Source of the DNA: JAFEDN01 sp963844565
GTDB taxonomy: Bacteria; Pseudomonadota; Gammaproteobacteria; Coxiellales; Coxiellaceae
Assembly: GCA_963844565.1 (NCBI GenBank)
Contig: CAWJON010000002.1
Span: forward strand, 1,612,001 to 1,676,000
DNA length: 64,000 nt
Direction of reading: 5' to 3'
In this document: positions 18,050 to 25,876 of the stretch, one piece after another
How positions within the stretch are numbered: the stretch's first letter is position 1
Layout of the letters: each line of letters opens with the position of its first letter
The notes under the pieces: model-generated
Database searches by the model: none
What the model was told of the DNA's origin: nothing
What the model saw: the letters and a program-made list of their open reading frames with translations, nothing else
Program-made: the position numbers and the translations under genes

Positions 18050-18550
18050 ATGAAAAAAATTGAGAAAGCGACTTTTGCTGCAGGCTGCTTTTGGGGCGTT
18101 GAAGCATTATTCCAGAAAATAAATGGGGTTATTTCCACTCGAGTTGGCTATATTGGCGGCCATACCGAAAATCCCACCTACAAAGAAGTTTGTACCGACA
18201 AAACTGCGCACGCCGAAGCAGTTGAGATTGAATATGACCCAGATAAAATTTCCTATGCTCAACTATTGGAAATATTTTGGCAAAATCACGATCCAACCAC
18301 ACTCAATCGCCAAGGGCCTGATTTCGGCAGCCAGTATCGGTCAGCTATTTTTTACCATAATCAACAGCAGCGAGAAGAAGCTGTCGAAAGTAAAAACGCG
18401 CAAGAATCGTCGGAAAAAATTAACAAAAAAATTGTTACGCAAATTGTCCCTGCTCTAACTTTTTACGCAGCAGAAGAATACCATCAAAAGTATTTTGAGA
18501 AAAATAACATAGATCATTGTCCAACGAATTTTGACAAGGATAAGTCTTGA
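18050..18550 (+). CDS. msrA: Peptide methionine sulfoxide reductase MsrA
   Basis: Reduces methionine-S-sulfoxide in proteins, part of oxidative damage repair. The active-site GCFWG has Cys13, and the family motifs RVGYIGGHTENPTYKEVCT, HAEAVEIEYDP, FWQNHDPTTLNRQGPDFGSQYRS and AEEYHQKYFEKN are present. The 166 residues suggest the single-domain form. AAAGGA lies just before the ATG. Its TGA overlaps the TTG start of terC. Confidence 0.96.
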   Translation: MKKIEKATFAAGCFWGVEALFQKINGVISTRVGYIGGHTENPTYKEVCTDKTAHAEAVEIEYDPDKISYAQLLEIFWQNHDPTTLNRQGPDFGSQYRSAIFYHNQQQREEAVESKNAQESSEKINKKIVTQIVPALTFYAAEEYHQKYFEKNNIDHCPTNFDKDKS

Positions 18551-19245
18551 TAGAAATAATCGTTAGCTTATTGACGTTAACTTTACTGGAAGCTATTTTA
18601 GGCATCGATAATATCGTATTCATTTCCATTTTAAGCAGCCGGTTACCCGAATCTCAGCAGAAAAAAGCTCGTCGCATTGGTTTATTGCTGGCATGGGTTA
18701 TACGGTTAATTTTATTGGGCGCGGTGGTTTGGATCATAAAATTAACGTATCCGCTTTTCACTGTATTCAAGATAACTTTTTCTTGGCATGATTTATTTCT
18801 ATTAGGGGGCGGGTTATTTTTATTATTTAAAGGCACACGTGAAATCCATACCGAAATTGAATCGTCCACTCATTCATCGGTAGTAAAAAAACATTCAAAT
18901 TTTTATTTCGTGATTATTCAAATTGGTTTATTTGATATTATTTTTTCTTTAGACAGTATTTTGACCGCAATTGGTCTAACCCAGCGATATTGGGTTATGG
19001 CTACGGCGATTAGCATCGCCATTATTTTAATGCTGCTAGCCAGCGAACCTTTAACACGCTTTATTCAAAAACACCCCACCATTAAAATGCTGGCTTTGAG
19101 TTTTTTATTATTAATCGGCGTGGTGCTGATAGCCGATGGGTTGCATTTTACTATTCCCCGCGGTTATATTTATTTCGCTGTATGCTTCTCATTATTGGTA
19201 GAAGTGCTAAATCAGCTTATTGTCAGAAAAAAATTAAAGAATTAA
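18547..19245 (+). CDS. TerC family integral membrane protein
   Basis: An inner-membrane protein of about seven helices in the TerC family, linked to metal (Mn) export or metal loading of exported proteins. The two acidic membrane motifs are present: LEAILGIDNIVFI near residue 14 and DIIFSLDSILTAIG near 130. The start is TTG at 18547, overlapping the msrA stop, with AAGGA 6 nt before it. The 3' end overlaps the convergent gene at 19234 by 12 nt. Confidence 0.88.
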   Translation: MIEIIVSLLTLTLLEAILGIDNIVFISILSSRLPESQQKKARRIGLLLAWVIRLILLGAVVWIIKLTYPLFTVFKITFSWHDLFLLGGGLFLLFKGTREIHTEIESSTHSSVVKKHSNFYFVIIQIGLFDIIFSLDSILTAIGLTQRYWVMATAISIAIILMLLASEPLTRFIQKHPTIKMLALSFLLLIGVVLIADGLHFTIPRGYIYFAVCFSLLVEVLNQLIVRKKLKN

Positions 19246-20448
19246 ACATTTAGAGTATCCTCGCTCCGAACCTCCTTGAGGCAATAATGGTTGTTGTAGC
19301 GATAAATCATTTTCAGGTGAAATTATTTGCAAAGGTGATATCCCTGACTGTCTAGATTGTGAAGTTGATACTGAGTTTTTTTCTTTTCCCTTTGCTTCTG
19401 CTTGCTTCTTTTGTTTTTGTTCAGCAAATAATCTACACGATTGATACTCTTCTAAAAAACTTTGTGGCGATATGCCTCCCTTATCCTTATCTGACCTCTC
19501 TTGAGCTTTTTGATTTAAAGAACTAAAGATTCCCGAGTAAAAAGAACTGTCATTTTCCAATTGTTGTACTTCGTCGGTCAAAGAAGAAATAGCATTGTCA
19601 ATCTTGTTAACATGGCTGTCTGCTAATTGGATTTTATTTTGTAAAATTTGACACTCATTAACGGTAGATTGAGAAGTCAGACGCACAATTACGGGGCCTG
19701 ATATTACACCCAAAACTACACCAATAGGAACCGCTATTTCATACTCAACAATCAGCTTTAAAGAAAACTGCACATAGTAAAATACTATCGCCGCATTGGA
19801 AAGCATTGCAGCATATTGATATCTACTCGCATCCTTAAAGAATTTTATCATCTGCCGCCTGAATGACGACTTTTCATCTGCATTTGAGGCTTTATCTTCC
19901 AACAAACCAAGTACGCTAGGTAATTTTTCTTCTGGCTCCCTTGGGCGAATCGTGCCTGTCCAGCAACTACTAGAACTAGAAAATTCTGCTGAACTTTTCC
20001 TTCTTCCAACCTGTGCAAAATCCACTTTTTGCATATTCTTTTCTTCCAATTGTCTTTCCAAAGCCAATTGAAAGAGTCCCACCAATTTGTCTTGTCTATT
20101 ATTATTGATTTGTTGCAGATCTAATGCGTCTTTTTTTCCTTTCAAAGACGAATAAACTTCCTTCTTCTCTTCGTAACGTTGCAAAGTGGAATTTAATTGT
20201 TGTTTTAATTCTATCGATAAATTTAATGCATCTTTGTCGGCACAATAAACGGAACCTAACCCGACAACGCCACCAGAAAGTGATCCTAAAATAAAGGCGG
20301 CTATATTACCTAAATAAGGTAAAGTACCTGTACCAATATAGTAAGCTGTGGCTGATCCTGATGCGACAACAACGAATAAATCCGATTTAGATAAATTGAC
20401 TGCAAAATCATAGGTGGCAGTAAAAAATTTTTTGGCATTTTCTCTCAT
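19234..20448 (-). CDS. Orphan membrane/coiled-coil protein ending in a CaaX box (candidate Dot/Icm effector)
   Basis: 404 residues, no family recognised. Two hydrophobic hairpins are visible, at about 20-65 (VVVASGSATAYYIGTGTLPY) and about 215-260, each followed by charged, Gln/Lys-rich coiled-coil stretches (about 75-140 and 265-300). Low-complexity Ser, Gln and Lys segments lie between. The last four residues are C-L-I-L (401-404), which reads as a eukaryotic CaaX prenylation box; a C-terminal Leu favours geranylgeranylation. A good AAGGA ribosome site precedes the ATG. In a Dot/Icm-bearing genome this suggests a translocated protein anchored to host membranes. The C terminus was checked codon by codon (TGT TTA ATT CTT TAA). 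Confidence 0.75.
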   Translation of the reverse strand: MRENAKKFFTATYDFAVNLSKSDLFVVVASGSATAYYIGTGTLPYLGNIAAFILGSLSGGVVGLGSVYCADKDALNLSIELKQQLNSTLQRYEEKKEVYSSLKGKKDALDLQQINNNRQDKLVGLFQLALERQLEEKNMQKVDFAQVGRRKSSAEFSSSSSCWTGTIRPREPEEKLPSVLGLLEDKASNADEKSSFRRQMIKFFKDASRYQYAAMLSNAAIVFYYVQFSLKLIVEYEIAVPIGVVLGVISGPVIVRLTSQSTVNECQILQNKIQLADSHVNKIDNAISSLTDEVQQLENDSSFYSGIFSSLNQKAQERSDKDKGGISPQSFLEEYQSCRLFAEQKQKKQAEAKGKEKNSVSTSQSRQSGISPLQIISPENDLSLQQPLLPQGGSERGYSKCLIL

Positions 20449-20510
20449 GGGGGTTCCTTTATCCGTTTAGTTTTTAATATTTTACCTTTATACTAACCGG
20501 ATAATTTTAT

Positions 20511-21383
20511 TTAATCAAGCTTGACTTTCTTCCCCTGCCAAAGGGTGCGGTCACCCCAAAGTTTTGTTCTCCAAGCATTGAATTCTACAATATTTTTTGA
20601 ATTCATCATCAGATTTATTTTTTTATCAACTTTTTTTAGATACCATTTAAATGTTTTTCGCGCTTCGTCATCCTCCGGCGAAACTTCAAACATTAATTTC
20701 TCAACGCCAAATTCTTTGATTAAACCGAATATAATATCTATTCGCCAGTTGTTTGGATCTTCAATCCCTTCAGTAATTCCTTCTGACTCAACCATCAGCA
20801 TCAGCGCGCCAGCTTTGAAAAATTGTTGAGCTTCTGCAATTAATTGCTTTAGATTTTTTACTGCCGTAACTTTCTCTGAGTAGCCAAATTCTTGAACACC
20901 ACCCCCAACCCCGCTCATAATAGTAATTTCTGGTTTAGCCTTAAGGCCCAGCTTGGTAATTTTTTTCACTACCTCAACTTGATCGTGAATAGAAAAATCA
21001 TCAGGATGCTCAAACATCCCACTTGAAACTTCAACGACATCAAAACCCAAATTTTGTGTTTCTTTTAAATATCGATCAATATTTTTTGGATCTTGAATGA
21101 CTATTCTTTCAATAAATCCCCCAGTATTAACATAAATTTGGTGCTGATGCGCTAATTCAGTGAATGCTTTCACTGTTTCGGCAGGCAATAAGGATTGTGT
21201 GCCACCAGCAAATTTAAAACCATCAATATAGTAACCCCAAGTTGATAATAAATCTTTTAATTGGCTGACAGTAAAAGCTTCGTAGTACGGACCGCGAATC
21301 TCTGTTAGACCACTGGAACGTGGTTTAGGAGGCAGAAAATCCAAATCCACAAAATCAAAAGTCCGTTTAAAATTATGGTCCAT
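20511..21383 (-). CDS. ComA family phosphosulfolactate synthase-like protein
   Basis: Member of the ComA/HSA32 family (TIM barrel), whose founding enzyme adds sulfite to phosphoenolpyruvate to give phosphosulfolactate. Matching motifs are KPRSSGLTEIRGPYY near residue 20, FKFAGGTQSLLP near 57, VNTGGFIE near 85, GFDVVEVSSG near 113, KPEITIMSG and LMVESEGI. 290 residues, complete. In bacteria without coenzyme M the role of this family is unclear (sulfolactate synthesis or a stress role). No neighbouring genes for a coenzyme M or sulfolactate pathway are seen. A GGGGAAA ribosome site precedes the start. Confidence 0.85.
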   Translation of the reverse strand: MDHNFKRTFDFVDLDFLPPKPRSSGLTEIRGPYYEAFTVSQLKDLLSTWGYYIDGFKFAGGTQSLLPAETVKAFTELAHQHQIYVNTGGFIERIVIQDPKNIDRYLKETQNLGFDVVEVSSGMFEHPDDFSIHDQVEVVKKITKLGLKAKPEITIMSGVGGGVQEFGYSEKVTAVKNLKQLIAEAQQFFKAGALMLMVESEGITEGIEDPNNWRIDIIFGLIKEFGVEKLMFEVSPEDDEARKTFKWYLKKVDKKINLMMNSKNIVEFNAWRTKLWGDRTLWQGKKVKLD

Positions 21384-21466
21384 TGATTTCCCCAGTGAAA
21401 ACTATTATAAGCATGTCCATCAATTGCGTGGAAAAGGTTGCAATCAACGGACATGTTTAGGTGACT

Positions 21467-21994
21467 TTAACTTCTTTTTGAATGTCGACTTCCTTTTCGC
21501 GATAACATTCTTCTAGGCGTTGAAATTCTTCGCGAAGAAAAAACTCTTTTCACTGTTTTCTTGCTAGGAGAAAGTCTTTTTCTTGAAGCAACAACCCGGG
21601 AAGATATTTTCCGTTTTGGATTTAAAGTTCTTCTCGATGATACACTTTTCCGTGGAGAAGTTATTCTTCTTGAAGATAGTTTTTTCTTTGGCGAGAAAGT
21701 TTTGCGTGAAGACACATTTCTTTTAAGACCAGTTGATCTTCTTGAAGAAACGGTTCTCCCTCTTGATTTAAGCGCCGTCGATTTTCTTAATCCGGTTGTC
21801 TTTTTTACAGCAGAAGTTTTTCTTGCTGTAACTCTGCTTTTCTTTTTAGCCCCGCCGGTTAACTTATTAACAGTTGCCCATGCACGACCTATAGCGGTTT
21901 TCTTACCAACACCACGCTTTGTATAGCCTTTTGTAATAAGTGAAGCCTGACGTTTTTGTTTAGACGAATATCTTGATTTATCCCCTCTAGCCAT
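21467..21994 (-). CDS. Histone H1-like basic repeat protein
   Basis: 175 residues, extremely rich in Lys, Arg and Ser. The N-terminal about 50 residues (ARGDKSRYSSKQKRQASL, RAWATVNKLTGG) match the small plasmid-stabilisation-like KRQA..RAWATVNK family of proteobacteria. From about residue 75 a run of roughly 12-residue units begins with SSR(R/K) and contains a P-K-(K/R) or P-R-(K/R) step, much like H1-type tails such as chlamydial Hc2 or Coxiella Hq1. DNA binding and nucleoid compaction are inferred. The start is the second ATG (21994): GGAGGT lies 8 nt before it, while the first ATG (22009) overlaps that site. Confidence 0.75.
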   Translation of the reverse strand: MARGDKSRYSSKQKRQASLITKGYTKRGVGKKTAIGRAWATVNKLTGGAKKKSRVTARKTSAVKKTTGLRKSTALKSRGRTVSSRRSTGLKRNVSSRKTFSPKKKLSSRRITSPRKSVSSRRTLNPKRKISSRVVASRKRLSPSKKTVKRVFSSRRISTPRRMLSRKGSRHSKRS

Positions 21995-22192
21995 TTTAAT
22001 TACCTCCATCGATAATATTATGTATAATTTTAATTTTATCTTTATTTATTTAAGTATTTTTCAATAAACTCAAAATTTATTTTTTTGGGCTCATTGAAAA
22101 ATCTCCCCATAAATTTATACTTTTCATATAATCGTAATAAGTATAGTCTACAAATCGCAAACTGGAAAATCTCTATACCCCTTTCTTTACGC

Positions 22193-22198
22193 TATAAT
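22193..22198 (+). promoter_or_regulatory. Putative -10 box before the AI-2E family gene
   Basis: TATAAT at 22193-22198, about 30 nt before the ATG at 22229. No good -35 is visible at 17 nt, so the site is tentative. The 234-bp A+T-rich gap between the histone-like gene and this one shows no other feature. Confidence 0.3.
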
Positions 22199-22228
22199 AT
22201 AGACAAGATCTTAAAATCAAGGTTTCTC

Positions 22229-23320
22229 ATGGAAGAAAAAGCAATTAGAAAAAGCACGTTATCTGTTGATAAATCAGATAAAAATTCTTTTGCATTAAAA
22301 GGTTTATTTATTCTTTCCTGTCTAGTAATCATTTATATTGCCAAATCAATACTTTTACCTTTAACCGTTTCTGTATTGTTTAGTCTCATGTTAGCGCCAG
22401 TTGTGCGTTTTTTAAAAAAGTTTTGGATACCTTCACATCTCAGCGCCGCACTAATAGTTATTATCGTTTTTTTCTCTATTGGGTATGGTTTTTATAGTTT
22501 ATCGGGACCCGCAAAACAATGGGCAACACAAGGTCCTCAAAACTACAACCTAATCAACCAAAAAATTCAAAACATGCTGGGTCCTTTAAAGGGATCAATC
22601 ATTGGGTTTACCCGAATGAAAGAGCAATTCACCAAAACAACTAGTTTTCCTTCTAACAATGTTCCTGAAGTCACCGTAAAACAATCTGGTTTCTTGAATA
22701 CAATGTTTAATTCAACTAAGGAGTTCTTATTTGAATTATTTATGATTATTTTTCTACTCTACTTTTTATTAGCGTACGATGATTTTTTTCTGAGAAAAGT
22801 AGCTGATTTCATGCCTGGCTCAAAGGGAAAAGAAGGAGCGGCATCAATTAATCATCAAATTGAACACGAAATTTTCGTTTTCTTATTGGCAAAGCTTGTT
22901 ACTGGAATCATCCTTGGAATAATTATCGCTATAATTATGTATTTTTTTAAAATGCCTACCCCAATCCTTTGGGGGATTCTTGCCGGCCTTTTTGAATTCA
23001 TACCCTACATTGGTGTTACTATCGGCACTGTACTGGTAGGTATTACTGCTTTGATTAGCTTTGACAATGCATTAATCATTGTGTTAGTTCCAGTTATTTT
23101 CTTTGCCGTAACATCATTGAATGGAAATTTTATTTTTCCCTTGATCATTGGAAGAAACTTAGAAATACACCCAGTAATTGTATTTATTGGCGTAATTTTT
23201 TGGGGCTGGATCTGGGGGATAACCGGCGCCTTAATTGCTATTCCTCTGCTCTCGGTCATAAAAATCATTTGTAATAATGTAAACTCTCTCCAGAGATTTA
23301 GTAAATTTTTGGGTCTGTAG
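22229..23320 (+). CDS. AI-2E/PerM family membrane transporter
   Basis: A 363-residue inner-membrane protein of the AI-2E exporter-like (PerM/YdiK) family with about seven to eight helices. Helix pairs lie near the N terminus (IYIAKSILLPLTVSVLFSLML), a soluble segment at about 110-155, and the C-terminal bundle carries the family motif PTPILWGILAGLFEFIPYIG and NFIFPLIIGRNLEIHP. The start is the ATG at 22229 with AAGG 6 nt upstream; a longer frame from 22085 would add 48 residues unlike the family. Family membership does not prove AI-2 transport; other members are Na+/H+ antiporters or of unknown role. Confidence 0.85.
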   Translation: MEEKAIRKSTLSVDKSDKNSFALKGLFILSCLVIIYIAKSILLPLTVSVLFSLMLAPVVRFLKKFWIPSHLSAALIVIIVFFSIGYGFYSLSGPAKQWATQGPQNYNLINQKIQNMLGPLKGSIIGFTRMKEQFTKTTSFPSNNVPEVTVKQSGFLNTMFNSTKEFLFELFMIIFLLYFLLAYDDFFLRKVADFMPGSKGKEGAASINHQIEHEIFVFLLAKLVTGIILGIIIAIIMYFFKMPTPILWGILAGLFEFIPYIGVTIGTVLVGITALISFDNALIIVLVPVIFFAVTSLNGNFIFPLIIGRNLEIHPVIVFIGVIFWGWIWGITGALIAIPLLSVIKIICNNVNSLQRFSKFLGL

Positions 23321-23439
23321 CAAGTACCTGATTTTTAATAATAATTTCACTTAAACCAAAAACCTTCTATACTTAATAAGTGGACAATTATTAATCAATA
23401 AAAGCTCACGCTACTCACTCTAATCGAGGAGGAGGTTTT

Positions 23440-23622
23440 ATGTTAGGCACGGTTATTATTTTATTTATTATTGCACTGATAGCAGCGGCCCTAGGCTTTA
23501 CAGGTATTGCTGGGGTTGCTATTTCAATTGCAAAGGTAATCTTCTTTATATTCTTGATATTGTTTGTTATCGCACTACTTTTCGCTTTGGTCAGGAGAGA
23601 TACGCGATGGTGGTGGTGGTAA
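23440..23622 (+). CDS. DUF1328/UPF0391 small membrane protein (YtjA-like)
   Basis: 60 residues with two hydrophobic helices and the family core FIIALIAAALGFTGIAG followed by AKVIFFIFLILFV. It ends in an unusual run of four Trp. A very strong GAGGAGGAGG ribosome site precedes the ATG. Function is unknown; homologues are often stress-induced. The end overlaps the next gene by 16 nt. Confidence 0.88.
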   Translation: MLGTVIILFIIALIAAALGFTGIAGVAISIAKVIFFIFLILFVIALLFALVRRDTRWWWW

Positions 23623-24542
23623 AAATGTCTAATGGCAATAAAATTACAGATTGGCCTATACTTTCTTATCCAGAAATGGAATCCACACTCTATTTACTGC
23701 ATAGGGCCACGCAAGTTATTGGCAAATTGAAATTGGTGTTACCTTTTGAAGCACATTGGGGAGGAGTAGCCTTATGGCTTACCAGTTGCGGTTTAACCAG
23801 CGGTATCATACCTTATAAAAATGAATATTTTAGTTTGGATATTAATTTTTTGGAGCACCAAATTTATATTTATTCGAGCTGGGGAGCAAAAGAAATGCTC
23901 CCTTTAGCTACCTCCTCCGTGGCTGAATTATTCAATAATATCTTTCAAAAGCTTAAAAAAATGAATATCGAAGTAAAAATAAATACTCTTCCTGCAGAAG
24001 TAGCTAATCCCATTCGTTTTGAGCAAGATCAAGAGAAAAGAATTTATCAACCCGGATTAGCAAGGGATTGGTGGAAAGCTTTGTGTCAAATCTACCGTGT
24101 TTTAAATCAATATCACGCTATGTTTAGAGGAATTTCTCCCCCCATAGGTTTGATGTGGGGGACTTTAGATTTTCGAGACGTTCGTTATAAGGGAGTGCGT
24201 TTACCGCCAAACGAAGCCAATGCAGATTATATTAGAAAAAACGCCATGGATGATGAACAAATTGAAGCAGGTTGGTGGTGTGGAAATTCTTTATATACTC
24301 ATCCAGCCTTTTTTTCGTTTACCTATCCTAAACCCGCTCATATTGAAAATTATAAAATTAAACCAGATGGGGCACGTTGGGAATCTTCGCTGAATGAATT
24401 TTTATTAGATTATGAAGTGATACAAAGGTCAAATACACCGGATCAAGATTTGCTGGCATTTTTTATTTCGACCTATCTTGCAGGCGCCCAAAGCGCAGGT
24501 TGGGATGCAGCACTAATTACCAATGGTAAGCCAGAAAAATAA
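23607..24542 (+). CDS. DUF5996 family protein
   Basis: 311 residues matching the DUF5996 pattern: WPILSYPEMESTLYLLHRATQVIGK at the N terminus, HWGGVALWLTSCGLTSG, an RDWWKALCQIYRVL segment, then GTLDFRDVRY and a YTHPAFFSFTYP block near the C terminus. Biochemical role unknown. The start at 23607 overlaps the DUF1328 gene and has AGGAG about 9 nt upstream; an ATG at 23625 is an alternative. Confidence 0.75.
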   Translation: MVVVVKMSNGNKITDWPILSYPEMESTLYLLHRATQVIGKLKLVLPFEAHWGGVALWLTSCGLTSGIIPYKNEYFSLDINFLEHQIYIYSSWGAKEMLPLATSSVAELFNNIFQKLKKMNIEVKINTLPAEVANPIRFEQDQEKRIYQPGLARDWWKALCQIYRVLNQYHAMFRGISPPIGLMWGTLDFRDVRYKGVRLPPNEANADYIRKNAMDDEQIEAGWWCGNSLYTHPAFFSFTYPKPAHIENYKIKPDGARWESSLNEFLLDYEVIQRSNTPDQDLLAFFISTYLAGAQSAGWDAALITNGKPEK

Positions 24543-24571
24543 TAGCGAAATGTAAAGACCCTAGAACATGT

Positions 24572-25876
24572 CTAACCTTCAGTAATACTGATCATTTTTT
24601 CTAAAGCTTTTCTGGCATTAAAAACAAGTTCTTGTTGATTTTGACCGCTTAATCGGTCGCGTGTACCGATAAATTCGTCGACCACGTCTCCTGGCTTAAC
24701 TCTGTTAAATGAGGGTATTTTACCTTGACGCAATAAATCTAAAACCGCTACTAAATGCGGCGGGTCGTTGCGTGACATGGTAGCACAACCACAACCTCTT
24801 TTTTTAAATTGATTATTGGGAATATCACTTAAATTAACAACTTCTATGTTTCGATCCAGAGCGGCTTCCCGCAAATTTTTTACCATATGATTTTCTGTGC
24901 CAATCGCATATTTTCTAGTATTGGCACGATCTTGCATAACTAAATCCCATAAATACGCGGTTGAGCCATAACTGTCTGAAATCCCAACAACGCTTCTTCG
25001 ACATTCAGGATGTGTTGCCACATGGAATCCTTTCGACTGCCAATACTCCACCATTTCGCTATTATAGTAACTATGTACACCGCATTCGCTAGCAAATAAG
25101 ATTAATTGTGCTTGATCAAATTTTTTGATTATTTCCGGGTTCTGCTCAACCAAACAAAACTTGGCGCTGGCTGAACCGGCCGGCCAATAAGCTATTTTAT
25201 CAAATGGAATTCCCACCCAAGCAGCTACATTTTCACCCATATGCCGATCCGGAATAAACAGAATTTTTTTCTTTTGCTTGAGCGCCCATTGAAAAATTTT
25301 ATTCACGTTTGAACTAGTGCATACCGCTCCATTTTGCGCACCGGTCATCGCTTTAATTCGTCCAGATGTATTCATGTAGCAAATTGGCAAGATATTATCG
25401 GCATCATAACGCGCATTAAGTTGTGAAAAGCAGGTTGCACCATAAAATCTTTTGCCAACATTTCCATGGTGCAACCCGATTTGGGATTCGTGATATAAAC
25501 ATCCTGATCATCATTAGCAAGAATACTGATGGATTCAGCCATAAAATGCACTGCGGATTCGACAATCACTTTCTTTTGGGGATGATTAACAGCCATCAAA
25601 GCTAATTGATAAGAATCGCCAATCACACCACCAAAATATTTAATGATTTTTACAATTTCTCCGCCCATGTAATAGTGTGCTAATAAAAGCAAAGAATCCC
25701 CAAAATGATTTTTTGGCCGCTTCAATGTAAGGCTCCATCCATACTAATGTTGTCAAAATATCGCGATCAGGCAGGGCTTGATAGTCTTCGGCATAAGGTA
25801 AAAATTCTTTCTGATACCAATCCAGAGGATAGTCATCCTGGCAAACTGGCATGTCAGTTTTAACCAATAGTTTCAT
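24572..25876 (-). pseudogene. nadA: Quinolinate synthase NadA, broken by two compensating indels
   Basis: NadA condenses iminoaspartate with dihydroxyacetone phosphate to quinolinate using a 4Fe-4S cluster. The coding sequence starts at 25876 (MKLLVKTD, AAGGAGG ribosome site) and ends at 24572, but is read in three pieces. The first shift is in a run of six T (plus strand) at 25709-25714, where one base too many breaks the EAAK-NHFGDS junction. The second is at the AAAA run 25426-25429, where one base too few breaks MVQPAF-SQLNARYD. The net shift is zero, so the last 300 residues return to the original frame. All parts (LAHYYMGGEIV, NPKSGCTMEMLA, CYMNTSGRIKA, GCGCATM) are well conserved, which favours recent mutation or sequencing error over old decay. 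Confidence 0.88.

Noticed and set aside
21561..21926. Antisense frame across the histone-like gene
   Set aside because: An acidic, Leu-rich mirror of Lys/Arg codons; the minus-strand gene has a clear ribosome site and a recognisable N-terminal domain.
22229..23320. AI-2 quorum-sensing transporter linked to the signalling cluster
   Set aside because: Family name only; the gene is 7 kb away, and no luxS or lsr genes are seen.
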